Translations under genes and position numbers: made by a program
Part shown: positions 11,866-21,978 of the stretch, in pieces
How the letters are laid out: every line of letters begins with the position of its first letter
Numbering within the stretch: the stretch's first letter is position 1
From: Taudactylus pleione
Lineage: Eukaryota; Chordata; Amphibia; Anura; Myobatrachidae
NCBI GenBank assembly: GCA_031769625.1
Contig: JAUIMM010000178.1
Coordinates: forward strand, 26,779,501 to 26,843,500
Reading direction: 5' to 3'
Length of the DNA stretch: 64,000 bases
The notes under the pieces: model-generated
What the model was told of the DNA's origin: nothing
The model's input: only the letters and a program-made list of their open reading frames with translations
The model's database searches: none

Positions 11866-12403
11866 GGGCCTGAGTCAGCTAGGAACGCAGTTTTATATCT
11901 GCATGCAATCAGTTGATTAATTTGCACTGCGCATGCGTATGTATCGCAGAGTGCATGGGCGAGCCAGATGCTGCGATCGGAACTGCGACCGCACAGGCTA
12001 CACAGACCCATGGCAGAGTGATTGACAGGAAGTGCCATTTGTGAGTGGTGACAGGGGGGTGGTTGGATGAACACAGGCATGCCAGTGCGTTTTAACATCG
12101 TTACATGGGCGTGCATAAATTAGCCTCTACGATACCAGACACTGCCTGAGGACTCATAGTGTACACTGAAGTAAGCAATTCCTGAGAAAGGTCTGACCTG
12201 CATTAACTGTGTGTATGGGTCCGATGTTACCAATTATTTCTCTATGTTGGCCAAGTATACAGATGTGAGTAAGTGGAAGTGGGCATCTTTAAGTCAGGCT
12301 GCAATTGCAATGCGAATGCAAACATTTACATGTCACCACTAATATTAGCAACTGTGTTGCATGAGTATATAAGCAAAATAGCGATCCATAGTGAATCAGG
12401 ACC
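11866..12403. mobile_element. Harbinger-type MITE, group A copy 4
   Basis: Starts GGGCCTGAGTCAG, ends TGAATCAGGACC, with TCA on each side (11863-11865, 12404-12406). Length 538 bp. The segment GATTGACAGGAAGTG with GTGGTTGGATGAACACAGGC matches the left subterminal region of the large Harbingers, which places it as an internal-deletion derivative of that family. Confidence 0.85.
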
Positions 12404-12959
12404 TCAGTCTGGCAGTGTCTAAATTCACTTCATAGGTTACAATTTCATGGCTTTAGTAGCTTGCATAAAACTGAACATTCTCCAGCATATTTCCCCTTTC
12501 TCTATATCATGGCTTAATGTGTAAATATTGATGACTTATTGCTATTTTCCAGTTGCTGACACATTGTTCAGTTGATGGCATGTCATATTGAACTTTTCTT
12601 GCTACTGCTGCAATGTTCTATATGCAGTTGCTGAATGCTCAAAATTCTGAACTACCAAGTTTGTGTGTAAAAAAAACATGTTATGTGTTGAAATTCACCC
12701 AGTCATAATGCTCATACAATGTTAGTTCCTTTATACGGAAGGACAGCATAAGGCAGGTGCAATCTGACTAAGCCAGTTTAAACCCCGTGGTTGTGGTAGC
12801 AATATACCTTTAAGAATTATGATGTTGGTGTCAGTCATTAGTGTTAGTCTATAAGGGTTCCTTGGGGGTATGGCCTTGCTGGTATATGAGGTCTGTTATC
12901 CAAAGACTCCACCTCTTTGTTTCTGGAAATTTCTAGCCCAGGCGTCAGGGAAGTAGCTG

Positions 12960-14142
12960 TGCATTTAATTGTATAAGTGTGTGTATAGTATGTTTCTTCT
13001 TGCTATTTTACTTCTTATTTCTTTCTCTATCCTTGTCTATTCTATTCTTTTCTTTCCTCTATTCTTATCTTTCCTCTATTCTTGTCTTTTCTCTATTCTG
13101 GTCGTTCCTCTTGCTATTGTCTTTTTGTTCTTAGTCTTTTGTTACTTTTCCTCAGCCTCATTCCTTCTCTCACTGCGATGGAATTATGACACACGATACA
13201 TAGTGTATGCCACGTATAATGGCTTATTGTGATTACTGGTCCTGTATATGCTGGAATTAATGGACACTCAATATATTTTGTATGACGCATGTTACAGCGG
13301 GATAGGTGCTGATTATACTTTCTTCATGTAATGGCCACATTCACTTTAAAATCACGCATTGGGAAACCCCCACCTCTAGTAATTCTGCATTTGCCACTGG
13401 TGGGGGTCTCTTGGCACTGGGTCACTCTTACACCCACCATTAGCACATTAGCTGGCATGCTTACGCAATTCCCTTGTTTTTTCCCAGCGGCTTTCCATAG
13501 GTGATGCTGCACCTGTAGTGCAGCAGGTTCCAGTACTTTCCTTTAGGTTGCAGCCTTCCTTATCTGCAGAAAACACAGATCCTTGATCGGCTGCTAATGT
13601 GTTGGTGGTGTTGGCAGGTGCTTTGGCACCTTTGTTGTCAGCGCAGTCCACGGTCACCCCCCCCCCGCATCGGCTAAGTTATCTGCACACTTGCAGGAAA
13701 CTTTGCCCCCCCGACGGGTTAACTTTTGTGCGTTTACCATTTGCTAGGGGTGTTAAGTCCTGGTGCTGCGCCTTTGGTTTCTCATTCTGTGTCTGCGAAT
13801 GTGGCTATGGATTTTGTTCCTGTTCTCCCTTCTCCCTCCTCTGCAGGTGTTGCTGCGGATGTGACCTCTGCTGACAAGATTGATGATGCGGTGGTTTGCT
13901 GAATAGATTGGTTGCATTGCTTAAATGGGTAATGTTAGCTGGGTGGAAATGATAGCCAATAGATCTTGATCTATTGACGGCAGTCGAAGGTGTGTGCTTA
14001 TCGCTATTTTAATTTAATTTGCTCAAATTGGCATTTGCAATGGCGTCATAGCGCATTTCGGGTTAGTGAGCTGATGGTACCGTGCGCACTTTGGCATCTG
14101 CGCTGCTTTGTCAGGATGTATTGTGCGGTGAGGAACCTCTGT
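12960..14142. other. Interior of the DIRS-like element, coding decayed
   Basis: A pyrimidine-rich low-complexity stretch of TTCC(T/A)CTATTC units lies at 13010-13110. The segment 13320-13900 is GC-richer and could be remains of a gag-like frame, but I cannot trace a reading frame or a zinc knuckle. A run of C lies at 13658-13667. Confidence 0.4.
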
Positions 14143-14150
14143 TACACAGG

Positions 14151-15141
14151 TTTAGTTGTGAGTAGTTCACGAATGTTCAGCTCAAATGAACTGATCTTCG
14201 AAATGAACTAGTTCAATGAGTTCACAGCTCTGGCAATGATCAGTTTATCATGAGTTAAAACACATGTGATTGACCATCAGCTAAAGACACTGCGCTGAGT
14301 ACTGCATGCTATATGCTGTAGTTTTGTTTATTCTATAAGACATAGGGGATGTATCAAACCTTCAAGAGAGATCAAAGGGGAAAGTTGCCCATAGCAACCA
14401 ATCAGCTTCCGTCATTTTATAGACAGTGTTAGATCATTGACAGAAGCTGGCATATTCAACCCCTACACTATCACACCCATTATGTCCCTAAATAATGTAA
14501 AATAGAAAATGTGTTAATTTGGAGAGTAAAATAGAAATGCAATTAGACTACTACTACTACTTCTTCTTCTTCTTCTTCTTCCTCTTCCTCTTCCTCTTCC
14601 TCTTCCTCTTCCTCCTTTTATGTGGAGGCCTGGAGCTGTAGTCCCTTCCACCCATTTTTAATCTAGCCCAGGTGTGCATCCAGTGGCATTAATGGGAGCA
14701 ATTAAATAAAATATGGGGTAATGGTATGGGTTTTTTCCTATAACTGTTTTTTCTTCCCAATTACTGTGTTTTCAAAGCATGAAAAAGTGACACGTCACAA
14801 TATTTTTAATTTAGGTCTTTATCAACAATAATTTACATTGCAGAGCTAAACATGACACGTCATTGCAGAGCTAAACATACTACTTTGCTGTATAGGTGAT
14901 TGCTTTTAAATAATACAAGATCAGACATATTAAACATATCTGATCATTTCAACAGGACTCATTTAGTAGAAATGCTGTACTGTATGTGTAATAGAGTTGT
15001 TCCGTTTCCTATCACTTCTATTAGCAGTGTTTCAGAGCCAGTGATGCAATGTCCTAAATGAAACTGAATTTTTGAACTACTCTTTTGAGGGAACTAGATC
15101 ATAATGACCTAATCATGAAAATGAACTAGATTTCCCATCTC
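14151..15141. mobile_element. hAT-type MITE nested in the DIRS-like element
   Basis: An 8-bp TACACAGG flanks both sides (14143-14150 and 15142-15149). The right end, read inward, is TAGAGATGGGAAATCTAG, a typical hAT terminus. The left end TTTAGTTGTGAGTAG is more diverged. TAGTTC-type motifs recur near both ends. Length is 991 bp with no transposase. Confidence 0.75.
14547..14618. repeat. CTA, CTT and CTTCCT microsatellite
   Basis: ACT/CTA units pass into CTT units and then into CCTCTT hexamers over about 70 bp inside the hAT MITE. Confidence 0.9.
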
Positions 15142-15282
15142 TACACAGGATGCGTCGCTGTAACACTTACCAGTTTGGGTGGGGTCGCTGGCTAGCTTTG
15201 CAGAACTGTTAGGACGCCGGGACCTGCCCACTGTGTTTTTTTAGCGTGTGAATATTTGCGGCTGTGCTCAGAGTGTGGAGAA

Positions 15283-15520
15283 GTGTGGTGGTGCATCCCG
15301 ATGGGGGTTCCAGTTGGTAAATACCAATTTGGTCAGTTTTTGCAGCGGTGTATGGCGGATCTCGGTCTACCTTAGCGCAAATATGGCGCTCATTCATTCC
15401 GAATGGGGACTGCCATGTTTGCTGCCGCTTCCTGTTTTTCAACGTCAGAGAAACAGGCTCTGGGTAGGTGGAACTCCAGAGCATTCCATCGGTTGGTGCG
15501 TACGTGCAGGGTGCTTGGTA
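15283..15520 (+). pseudogene. Tyrosine recombinase (DIRS type), C-terminal fragment
   Basis: One frame reads PMGVPVGKYQFGQFLQRCM, then a stop after DLGLP, then KYGAHSFRMGTAM and QALGRWNSRAFHRLVR. HSFR-G-A with the following GRW and a C-terminal arginine pattern is the hallmark of the DIRS tyrosine-recombinase catalytic box, where H and R are active-site residues. The catalytic tyrosine is not clear. At least one TAG (about 15353) interrupts it. The enzyme would insert the DNA form of the element without duplicating the target; this copy is inactive. Confidence 0.72.
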
Positions 15521-15814
15521 GTGCTATTTGGCATGCTAACCAGGGATTTAGACTACTCGCTTCAGGGGTTTGGAGGCATTTTTATTTTTTCCTACAGAGG
15601 CAACAAATATTCCCCATATAAGTAGAAAAGATCCTAGTAGGGTTTTGTTTTTACCTCCAGCCTTGTTGGCATGCTTGTGTTTGTCACTAACATCGTTATT
15701 ATTGTTTTATGTTGTCCTGTCTGCGGTTTGCAGGTGTGCATGGTGTGGTTCAAGTGTTGTGTTTTCAATACCTTTCTTAAATAACTAAGTTATTTTCTTA
15801 CTAGTTTTACGATG

Positions 15815-15962
15815 ACAGGCCAGTCTGCATTATTGACAGTCATTCCTTTTATTGGGCCGCTAAGTTAGCCGCTGTGCATGACTTAAGCTCTTTTGTTTCG
15901 GCCCATGGTGTTAAGTGGTTGGGTTTTTAGAGGAATGCTGTGGCATGAATGATGGGGCTTCT
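15815..15962 (+). pseudogene. HSF-WAA (SGNH-like) domain remnant
   Basis: The frame gives IIDSHSFYWAAKLAAVHDL and VKWLGF, then continues after a one-base shift as RGMLWHE. I recall a similar block (GHSF-WA, later WLG-RGM-W) in proteins of vertebrate DIRS-type elements and related hydrolase-fold proteins, but the assignment is from pattern memory. It sits about 300 bp downstream of the recombinase in the same orientation. A stop and a frameshift break it. Confidence 0.45.
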
Positions 15963-16733
15963 TTCTACGGTGTGACTGTTTGGTCAGCCTATGGTTTTTG
16001 ATCGTGCACATGGCGGAGTTGTGGTTCAGAGTGCACTTAGATTCATGTGGTGCATTTGTTGGTCTGAAGAGGACATTTGTCAGTAAGTATTAAAAGGGCG
16101 TCTATGTCTATGGTGCGACTGTTGGTCGGCCTATGGTGTGATTGCGCACTTAAGTGAGATGATGGTGTAGTGTGGTTCACAGTGCACTCAGATTCATAGA
16201 CGAACATTTCTTGGTCTGATGGGGACCAGCTGTCGGAGGTCGATTTGCTTATGTTGGTAGAGGCTTTGTTTAAGGTGATAGTGGAGTTGATTTAGTTTCT
16301 TTGGGGGCGGGCTGTGGCTTCAGTTGCCTTGCTTTGGCGGAAAGAACGGTAGTCTGCTTCTAGTTATACAAATTAGATGGGTGCGTTCTCCTTGTTCAGT
16401 GATAGACCGGAAACGTCCCTACCGGGAAATGACACAGCCCATCCAGGCGAGCTTTTGCTGGAGAGTTGAACACCAGCAGTTATGTGTTTGTTCTGCGTGT
16501 GTTTTGTGGGAGTGTCCTTTCTTTGTTGTACGTCACCATACTAACTTTAAGCTCACAATCATTTTCAATTGGCAACTTCTAATTATCTACTTAGATAGCC
16601 CATATTTAATATTATATTAATTATTAATTAATTATTAAAAATCTAATGTCTGATTCTTTTGATTCTCGCATATATCTCAATGCTTATCGTACTTGTTCCC
16701 ATGTCAGTTTACATCTTTCCACTTTGAATCACT

Positions 16734-17776
16734 GGCCCTCATTCAGAGCCGCTCGTTAACAGCAGTACGCTCGTTGCGTTCCGATGTTGACTAACCGCGC
16801 ATGCGTTGATGTAACACTGCGCATGTGCGTACGGCAGATTGCGAGCTTATTTTGACTCGTTCGTACAATAGCGTACAGGAAGTGACATGTCCAATGTGAT
16901 TGACAGAACAGGGCGTTTTTGGGTGTTGACGGGGGTGGAGATGGAAAAACGCAGGCGTGGCGAGGCGTTTTTGGGGCGTACATACATTAGCAGATGCGAA
17001 CGTAAAATGTGTTCAGACCGACTCATATGTCACTGGATGATCCTCTTTCCCTTCAAAATGCTCGCACAGCTTAGGGTCTGGATTACTCGACCACATTGGC
17101 GATGGCCTTCTCCTCCGTCCCGGCACTCCACGATGTTGCAGCGATTAATCGCGGGTGGTCAGAACAGCAATTAGTGTTGGATTGAAAACCGGCTTGGTAT
17201 GTGTTTTGAAAGCAGTTTTTTGGGTTAGCACAAAGCGTACGCAGGTGGAAATCATAGCTGCTAATGTCAGGATTACACAATCAATTTGCGTACATTTTGG
17301 GGGGTTTATTTTGGCCTCAATTTGTTGGTTTGGGCCTATTGTAACAATAATGTCATCATGTTTTTTTTGTTTTTACCTTTTTCTTTTGGCCTGGTGAATT
17401 TGCATCATTATGTAAATTTTTAAACGTTCCTTAAAGAGCCCTTTTTGTTAATTCATGTAAAATGTGGTTTTTGCACGTTTTTGCCTTTTGGCCCAGGATT
17501 AAATGTAACCCATTTTGACAATAATGTGAGAATACAATTTCAGACTTTTTTTTTTAATTTAATTGCTCAAACAAAAACTAAAATAAAAAACAGATTGTAG
17601 AAAGAGATTTTTTGCAGGGTTCATTCCCAAAGTTACAATAATTGGGCCAACAGAAAAGTTTGATGAAACGTAAAACACAAAATTAAAAACAATTCACAAG
17701 AAAGGAGAGGGAAGTTTTGTCCAGAAAGGAATATGAGCCAAGCACAGAAGGAGTGTGGGAAAAGTAGCCATTGCTG
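16734..17776. promoter_or_regulatory. Left terminal and subterminal region of Harbinger copy 1
   Basis: About 1 kb of non-coding DNA separates the left terminus from the stop codon of the first Myb-like gene. The segment near 16885-16980 (GTGATTGACAGAACAGG, GACGGGGGTGGAGAT, AACGCAGGCGTGGC) is shared with the corresponding part of the copy at 31375 and with group A MITEs. It is a candidate binding region for the transposase partner proteins. Confidence 0.5.
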
Positions 17777-19062
17777 TCACCGTTTTTTCACCCGTTTGGC
17801 TGGGGGAGGGAGGGCGCCAGACCGGGTCCGGGATGTCATCGGGCTGGCCTGTCCAGAGGCAGATGTTGTGGCCTCTGGACTAGGCACAGGGCTAGGCACA
17901 TTTGGAGGATTGGCTGATGTTGTGCCAGAGGTGGAGGATCCTGATGTTCCGGCAGGAAGGGTGGTCGGCTCCACCATGTGCAGGAGAACGAGCTGCTCCA
18001 GGGCATTGGCGATGCGGATGTTGGCCCTGGTATTTTCCGCCAGAGCCTGACCAATGGTCACGTTGGCCGCCGCATTTTGCTCCAGGGCCTCAGCCACCCG
18101 TATCAGACTGGCGTCCATTCTCTGCAGAATCTCCGTATGGAAATCCGATTTGAAATTGAGTTCTGTGAGGAGGGCCACTGCCTGCGAGGGGGATTGCCCT
18201 GGACTGGCTTCTGCAGGGTCCTCAGCCGGATGTACTGGTTCCTCCCCTGCAGAGCCAGCAGAAATTCTGCGGCCAAGGCTCCCCTCTGGAGCAGACTCAT
18301 CCGCCTGTGTCTCTGTTGGAAAAATGAGAAAAGACTCACATTAGAATCTACATATTGGCACAATAACATTTCTGAGTTGGTGACATCACAATATTTACCT
18401 GGGACAACATGAGGAGCCGCAAAGTCTGGCATGTCCGTATCCATGTTGGACACGCCAAACACCTCCACTGGCTGCACACACCCCTGTGCCAGCTCTTCTA
18501 AATCGTTCAACTCCAATGACACAGGGGTGGGACCCCCACCTGTCCCCCTTGCATGCCTAGCCCTGTCCGCCAGTTTTTGCTTTAGGCGATATTTGAAGTC
18601 GCCCCATCTGTGGGATAAAATTGGAACCATTATCCTTTTGTTTAAAATGGGGTTTGTTTTTAGGGGGGGCAAGTGTTTACTTACCGCCGTTTGACATCCC
18701 GGGCTAGACGGACATAATCACCCACCCTATTGACAGCAACAGCTACCTCTTCCCACATTCTCCACTTCTGGCTTGTACTCATATTCCTGTCTGCCTGTGG
18801 CAGGATGTCCACACACTTCTGTATCAAAACCTCCATCTCCTTTCTTGTGAATTGTGGCTGCCTTTTCTTTTTGGCAGCTTTGCCCGGAATACTGGGCCCA
18901 GCACCCTCTTCCATGTCATCCTCCTCACCTATTTGTGTAAATATGCAGAATTTTCTACTTCACAACTTGCCCAATATTATGTTTCAAATTAATCATTGAG
19001 ACAAAATGCATGAAATACTTACCGCCTGACTGTTGGCCATTGTTTCCCTGGTCTGTAGCCAT
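17777..19062 (-). CDS. SANT/Myb-like protein 1 of Harbinger (4 exons, intact)
   Basis: Four exons can be joined with GT-AG borders: 19062-19023, 18928-18685, 18607-18399 and 18312-17777. The spliced length is 1029 bp, 342 residues plus stop, with no internal stop. Residues about 40-108 form a trihelical SANT/Myb-like domain (FTRKEMEVLIQKC, MWEEVAVAVN, VKRRWGDFKYRLKQK), like the Myb-like partner of Harbinger transposases and the NAIF1 group. Residues about 205-275 are helical, rich in A, N and L, and could multimerise. The C-terminus is basic (KRVKK), a possible nuclear signal. The expected role is to bind subterminal DNA and bring transposase into the nucleus. It diverges from the transposase across about 850 bp. 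Confidence 0.85.
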
Positions 19063-19912
19063 GTCTGAGCTCCAAACAAGAAATACACCAGAATTTTAAT
19101 TGTGTTTCGTGACGTATTTATACATGCGTCCTTATTTTGCGGCCGCATCATTGATTGTGCGTTCCTATGATCCCTCCTTAATTTGTGCGGGAAACGAAAC
19201 ACTATTTATGGCTTGGTGTGTCTCGAGTCGAGGTGGCGTTTTTGGATTGTTGGAGGTTACCTTGGTCGGAGTTTCTTGTTTGCGGATTTTGGAGTTGGCG
19301 TTTTTGGGAGTTTATTTTGTTTGCTATAGTTGCTTTTTTATTTTCCGGACGCTTTTTTGTTGGTGTTTTTTTTGGCCTCGTTTCTTGATTTGGTAAGTTT
19401 TGGGAAGTCTAACTTTGGTTCAATTTGTGTCTCCTTCTTTTTCATATTTTTCTAACGTTTTTTTTTCCTAATTTCCTCTCTGTTAGGTTTTTATTTGTTT
19501 CGGCCCCAAAGACCTTTTGATCGGGAATCTTATATATTAGCTCTTGAATAGTCCATTTTTTAAATTGTATTTGCGACCTAATTAGCGCATTTTTATCTGT
19601 TTGTATAGTGACATGTATTGGCGAACTAATTAGCGCATTTTTATCTGTTTGTATAGTGACTTGTATTGGCGAACTAATTAGCGCATTTTTAAATGCTTAT
19701 TCATCCTGTAAATTTGTTTGTGCTTTCCCTTTAGCATTTTTTGCTTACATTTGAACCCAATTTGATGTACTGTGTGCAATGTCGTTTTGCTCGTTGGCCA
19801 AATGTGTGTTTCGCCTATTTTATGTTTTGTCTTGCACCAAATTTACAAACATAAATGCACAGACTAAACAGATTTTTTTAAATTTTGGCAATATTTACAG
19901 TTTGGATGTATC
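19063..19912. promoter_or_regulatory. Divergent intergenic region of Harbinger copy 1
   Basis: This 850-bp spacer separates the starts of the first Myb-like gene and the transposase, so it should hold both promoters. It contains a GCGGCCGC-type GC patch near 19138. Near 19566-19695 there are three tandem units of about 50 bp containing CTAATTAGCGCATTTTTA and TATAGTGAC. The copy at 31375 has three tandem units at the matching place, with a different sequence. Confidence 0.6.
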
Positions 19913-21178
19913 ATGACAATACCCCGGCATGTAAGCAGCAATGGATGGTATCATCAAGCTAAGTTGTTTTAATATTATTTTGGGGTGGGTAAAAAGCCTT
20001 ACATTCAAATCTTGGAATTTCAGGTTGATCTGGGTCGGATTGTTCTGGCCACGCTCCCGGAAGCCGACCAACCTCAATCTCGTCCCAGGCGTAGACATCG
20101 TAGGCGTGCAAGGCCCCAGATATTTCAAACACGTGTCACCCTTTTTGGAATGCCCGATGATGAGGTGTTAAGACGCTACCGTCTTCCTCCCAATATCATC
20201 ATAGACACTCTCTCATTAATAGAGAGTGATCTTGAGCGGCAAATTGACAGTCCTACAGCAATACCACCACTTACGCAATTTATGGCGGTGTTACATTTCT
20301 GTGCCTCAGGATTGTTTCAAACAATGGTGGGAATAGTGGCGGGCATCTCACAATCCTCCTTTTCCAGGATCCTGAGGGCAGTGATGGAGGCACTTTTCAA
20401 GCACCTCCATCATTTTATTAAAATGCCTTTGGATATGGGTGCCCTTAGTGTGGCCAAGGCCAGTTTTTACCAAATAGCTGGCTTCCCACACATCATAGGG
20501 GTTGTGGATGGTACTCACATACCACTTCAGCCTCCAGCACGGCTGGAGGCCATATTTTGCAACCGTAAACACTATCACTCCCTGAATGTAATGGTGGTAT
20601 GTGATGCCTCCCTCCAGATCCTGTCCCTGAATGCAAAATTACCAGGAAGTGCACATGACTCCTTCGTCATCCGGCAATCAAGGATATGGCACAAATTAAC
20701 CAACCTACAAGCTGGTGATGCGTGGCTTCTGGGTAAGTGGAGACCTTTAGTACATAACAATGTTAAGCTTGATACACAGTGATCCTGATGTTGTCTATTC
20801 TTTTTCACAGGAGACAGTGGCTACCCTTGCATGCCCTGGCTGCTCACTCCTTATTTGGCTCCCACACCAGGCCCACAAAGTGAGTTTAATACCGCACTTA
20901 CAGCCACCAGGCAAGTGGTGGAGCACTGTATCGGTCTTTTAAAAGGCCGATTCAGATGCCTCCACCGCTCTGGTGGCGAGCTCATGTATTTGCCGGATAT
21001 GGTTTCGAAAATTGTGGTCCTGTGTGGGATATTTCACAACATCGCCATAAGGAGTGGTGTCCCAATGCAGCCAGAGGATGCCTTACCTGAGGATGGCCCC
21101 CCCGAGGTTGGTCGGAGGTCAGTATGTGGGGGGCCATACGCGATGATGCGGTGGCCAGATTTTTTAGCTAATTATTGA
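19913..21178 (+). CDS. Harbinger DDE transposase (3 exons, intact)
   Basis: Proposed exons are 19913-19930 (18 bp, ATG plus five codons), 20024-20732 and 20811-21178, all with GT-AG borders. They join to 1095 bp, 364 residues, without a stop. A helix-turn-helix-like region lies near residues 88-123. The DDE_Tnp_4 catalytic residues are visible: D in GVVDGTHIPL (about 168), D in PGSAHDSF (about 218) and E in TRQVVEHCIG (about 280). LLGDSGYPCMPWLLTPY spans the last intron. HARBI1 is the domesticated relative, of about 350 residues. The tiny first exon is supported by the same layout in the copy at 34592. Without it no ATG lies near the N-terminus of the conserved part. Confidence 0.88.
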
Positions 21179-21978
21179 CCAAACAAAAGTGTTTATACCC
21201 AATGTGTTACGATTTGTTTGTGTTCATCTTTTTTTTTTATAAATTTTTTCCCCATCTTCTGTTTGTTTGCATAATCTTTGGCACTCCCACGATGACTACT
21301 TCTTGCTATCCTTCAAAAACCTTTATGTGGAAACTTGTGGAATATATTATGTAACCCATATTGCAACGTCATATTTGTGGAATCATGTGGGCATGGACCT
21401 TCGTCAACCAGTTCTTGATTTGTTGTGTGTTTGTTTCCTGTTTTTGGTATGTGGTGTATTTCTGATTATCACTGTGTGTTTTGTTTGTGAGTGACCACTT
21501 TGTTTTTTGCTTTATGTTGTGAATAAATTTTTTGAGAGTGTAATTTGGTTCCTTTTTGGGCACGTTAGAAGCAAGTGTAACCAGGCTCACAAACGTTACA
21601 TTTGCCTAAGGGGTAACCCAGTAATGAAGCAAGTTGAGCTAAAATGGAATATGTTTTCGGGGTACAAACCAACACACCAAGGAATCCTGTACAATCAGTT
21701 GGCTTCATAAGATCGGCCTAAGCAGCTTGCACACCAAATAGGAACCTGTAAAATGTTGTAAACTATAATGTTGCCCACCCCAAAAAAGGAAAATGACATT
21801 GGCACTGGTAGGTGTTTCTTGTGCCTGTTTGCCTTCAAAATACAACACACAATCTTTAGTGAGAATAATTGGCAATCCTTGCTTGAAGAGTCTACTTATG
21901 TCAGTGTAAAGAATCTTTGATTTACATAAAACGCATGAGACAGAGCGTTAATTAAAACTGATTTATTTTTCAACAAAT
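21179..21978. other. Convergent 3-prime region of Harbinger copy 1
   Basis: The transposase and the third gene converge here. AATAAA-type signals occur on the plus strand near 21521. A run of 19 A at 21981-21999 sits next to the stop of the third gene. No open frame looks real. Confidence 0.5.

Larger units (their letters stand above)
11030..12612 (-). mobile_element. Decayed hAT element split by a MITE
   Basis: A possible terminus TAGATGAGCAAATTC lies near 11032 and resembles other hAT ends in the window (TAG-GATGAGC with GTGTTTTGGTT). Minus-strand hAT transposase remains lie at 11490-11865. A MITE interrupts the element at 11866-12403, and possible further remnants continue to about 12610. 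The outer end and target duplication were not found. Confidence 0.55.
12741..16650 (+). mobile_element. Decayed DIRS-like tyrosine-recombinase retroelement
   Basis: The left part (12741-12950, from GGACAGCATAAGGCAGG) and right part (16340-16650, ending AATCTAATGTC) recur almost fused at 27854-28396. They are therefore the two ends of one element family. Between them are a tyrosine-recombinase C-terminus (15283-15520) and a segment with a HSF-WAA motif (15815-15960). No clear reverse transcriptase was seen, and a hAT MITE (14151-15141) interrupts the interior. The family call rests on the recombinase. Confidence 0.7.

Noticed and set aside
12950..13150. Membrane-protein-like frame (hydrophobic 87 residues)
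   Set aside because: The sequence is TTCCT/CTATTC low-complexity DNA, which encodes L, F and S runs by composition alone.
13599..13874. 91-residue cysteine-rich frame
   Set aside because: It looked like a possible zinc-binding gag remnant, but cysteine spacing fits no knuckle and the frame is not supported on either side.
19985..20023. Transposase start in the open frame at 19985
   Set aside because: That frame opens with GTG and reads through TTTCAG. The homologous copy starts its exon at the same acceptor, and an ATG micro-exon upstream fits both copies.
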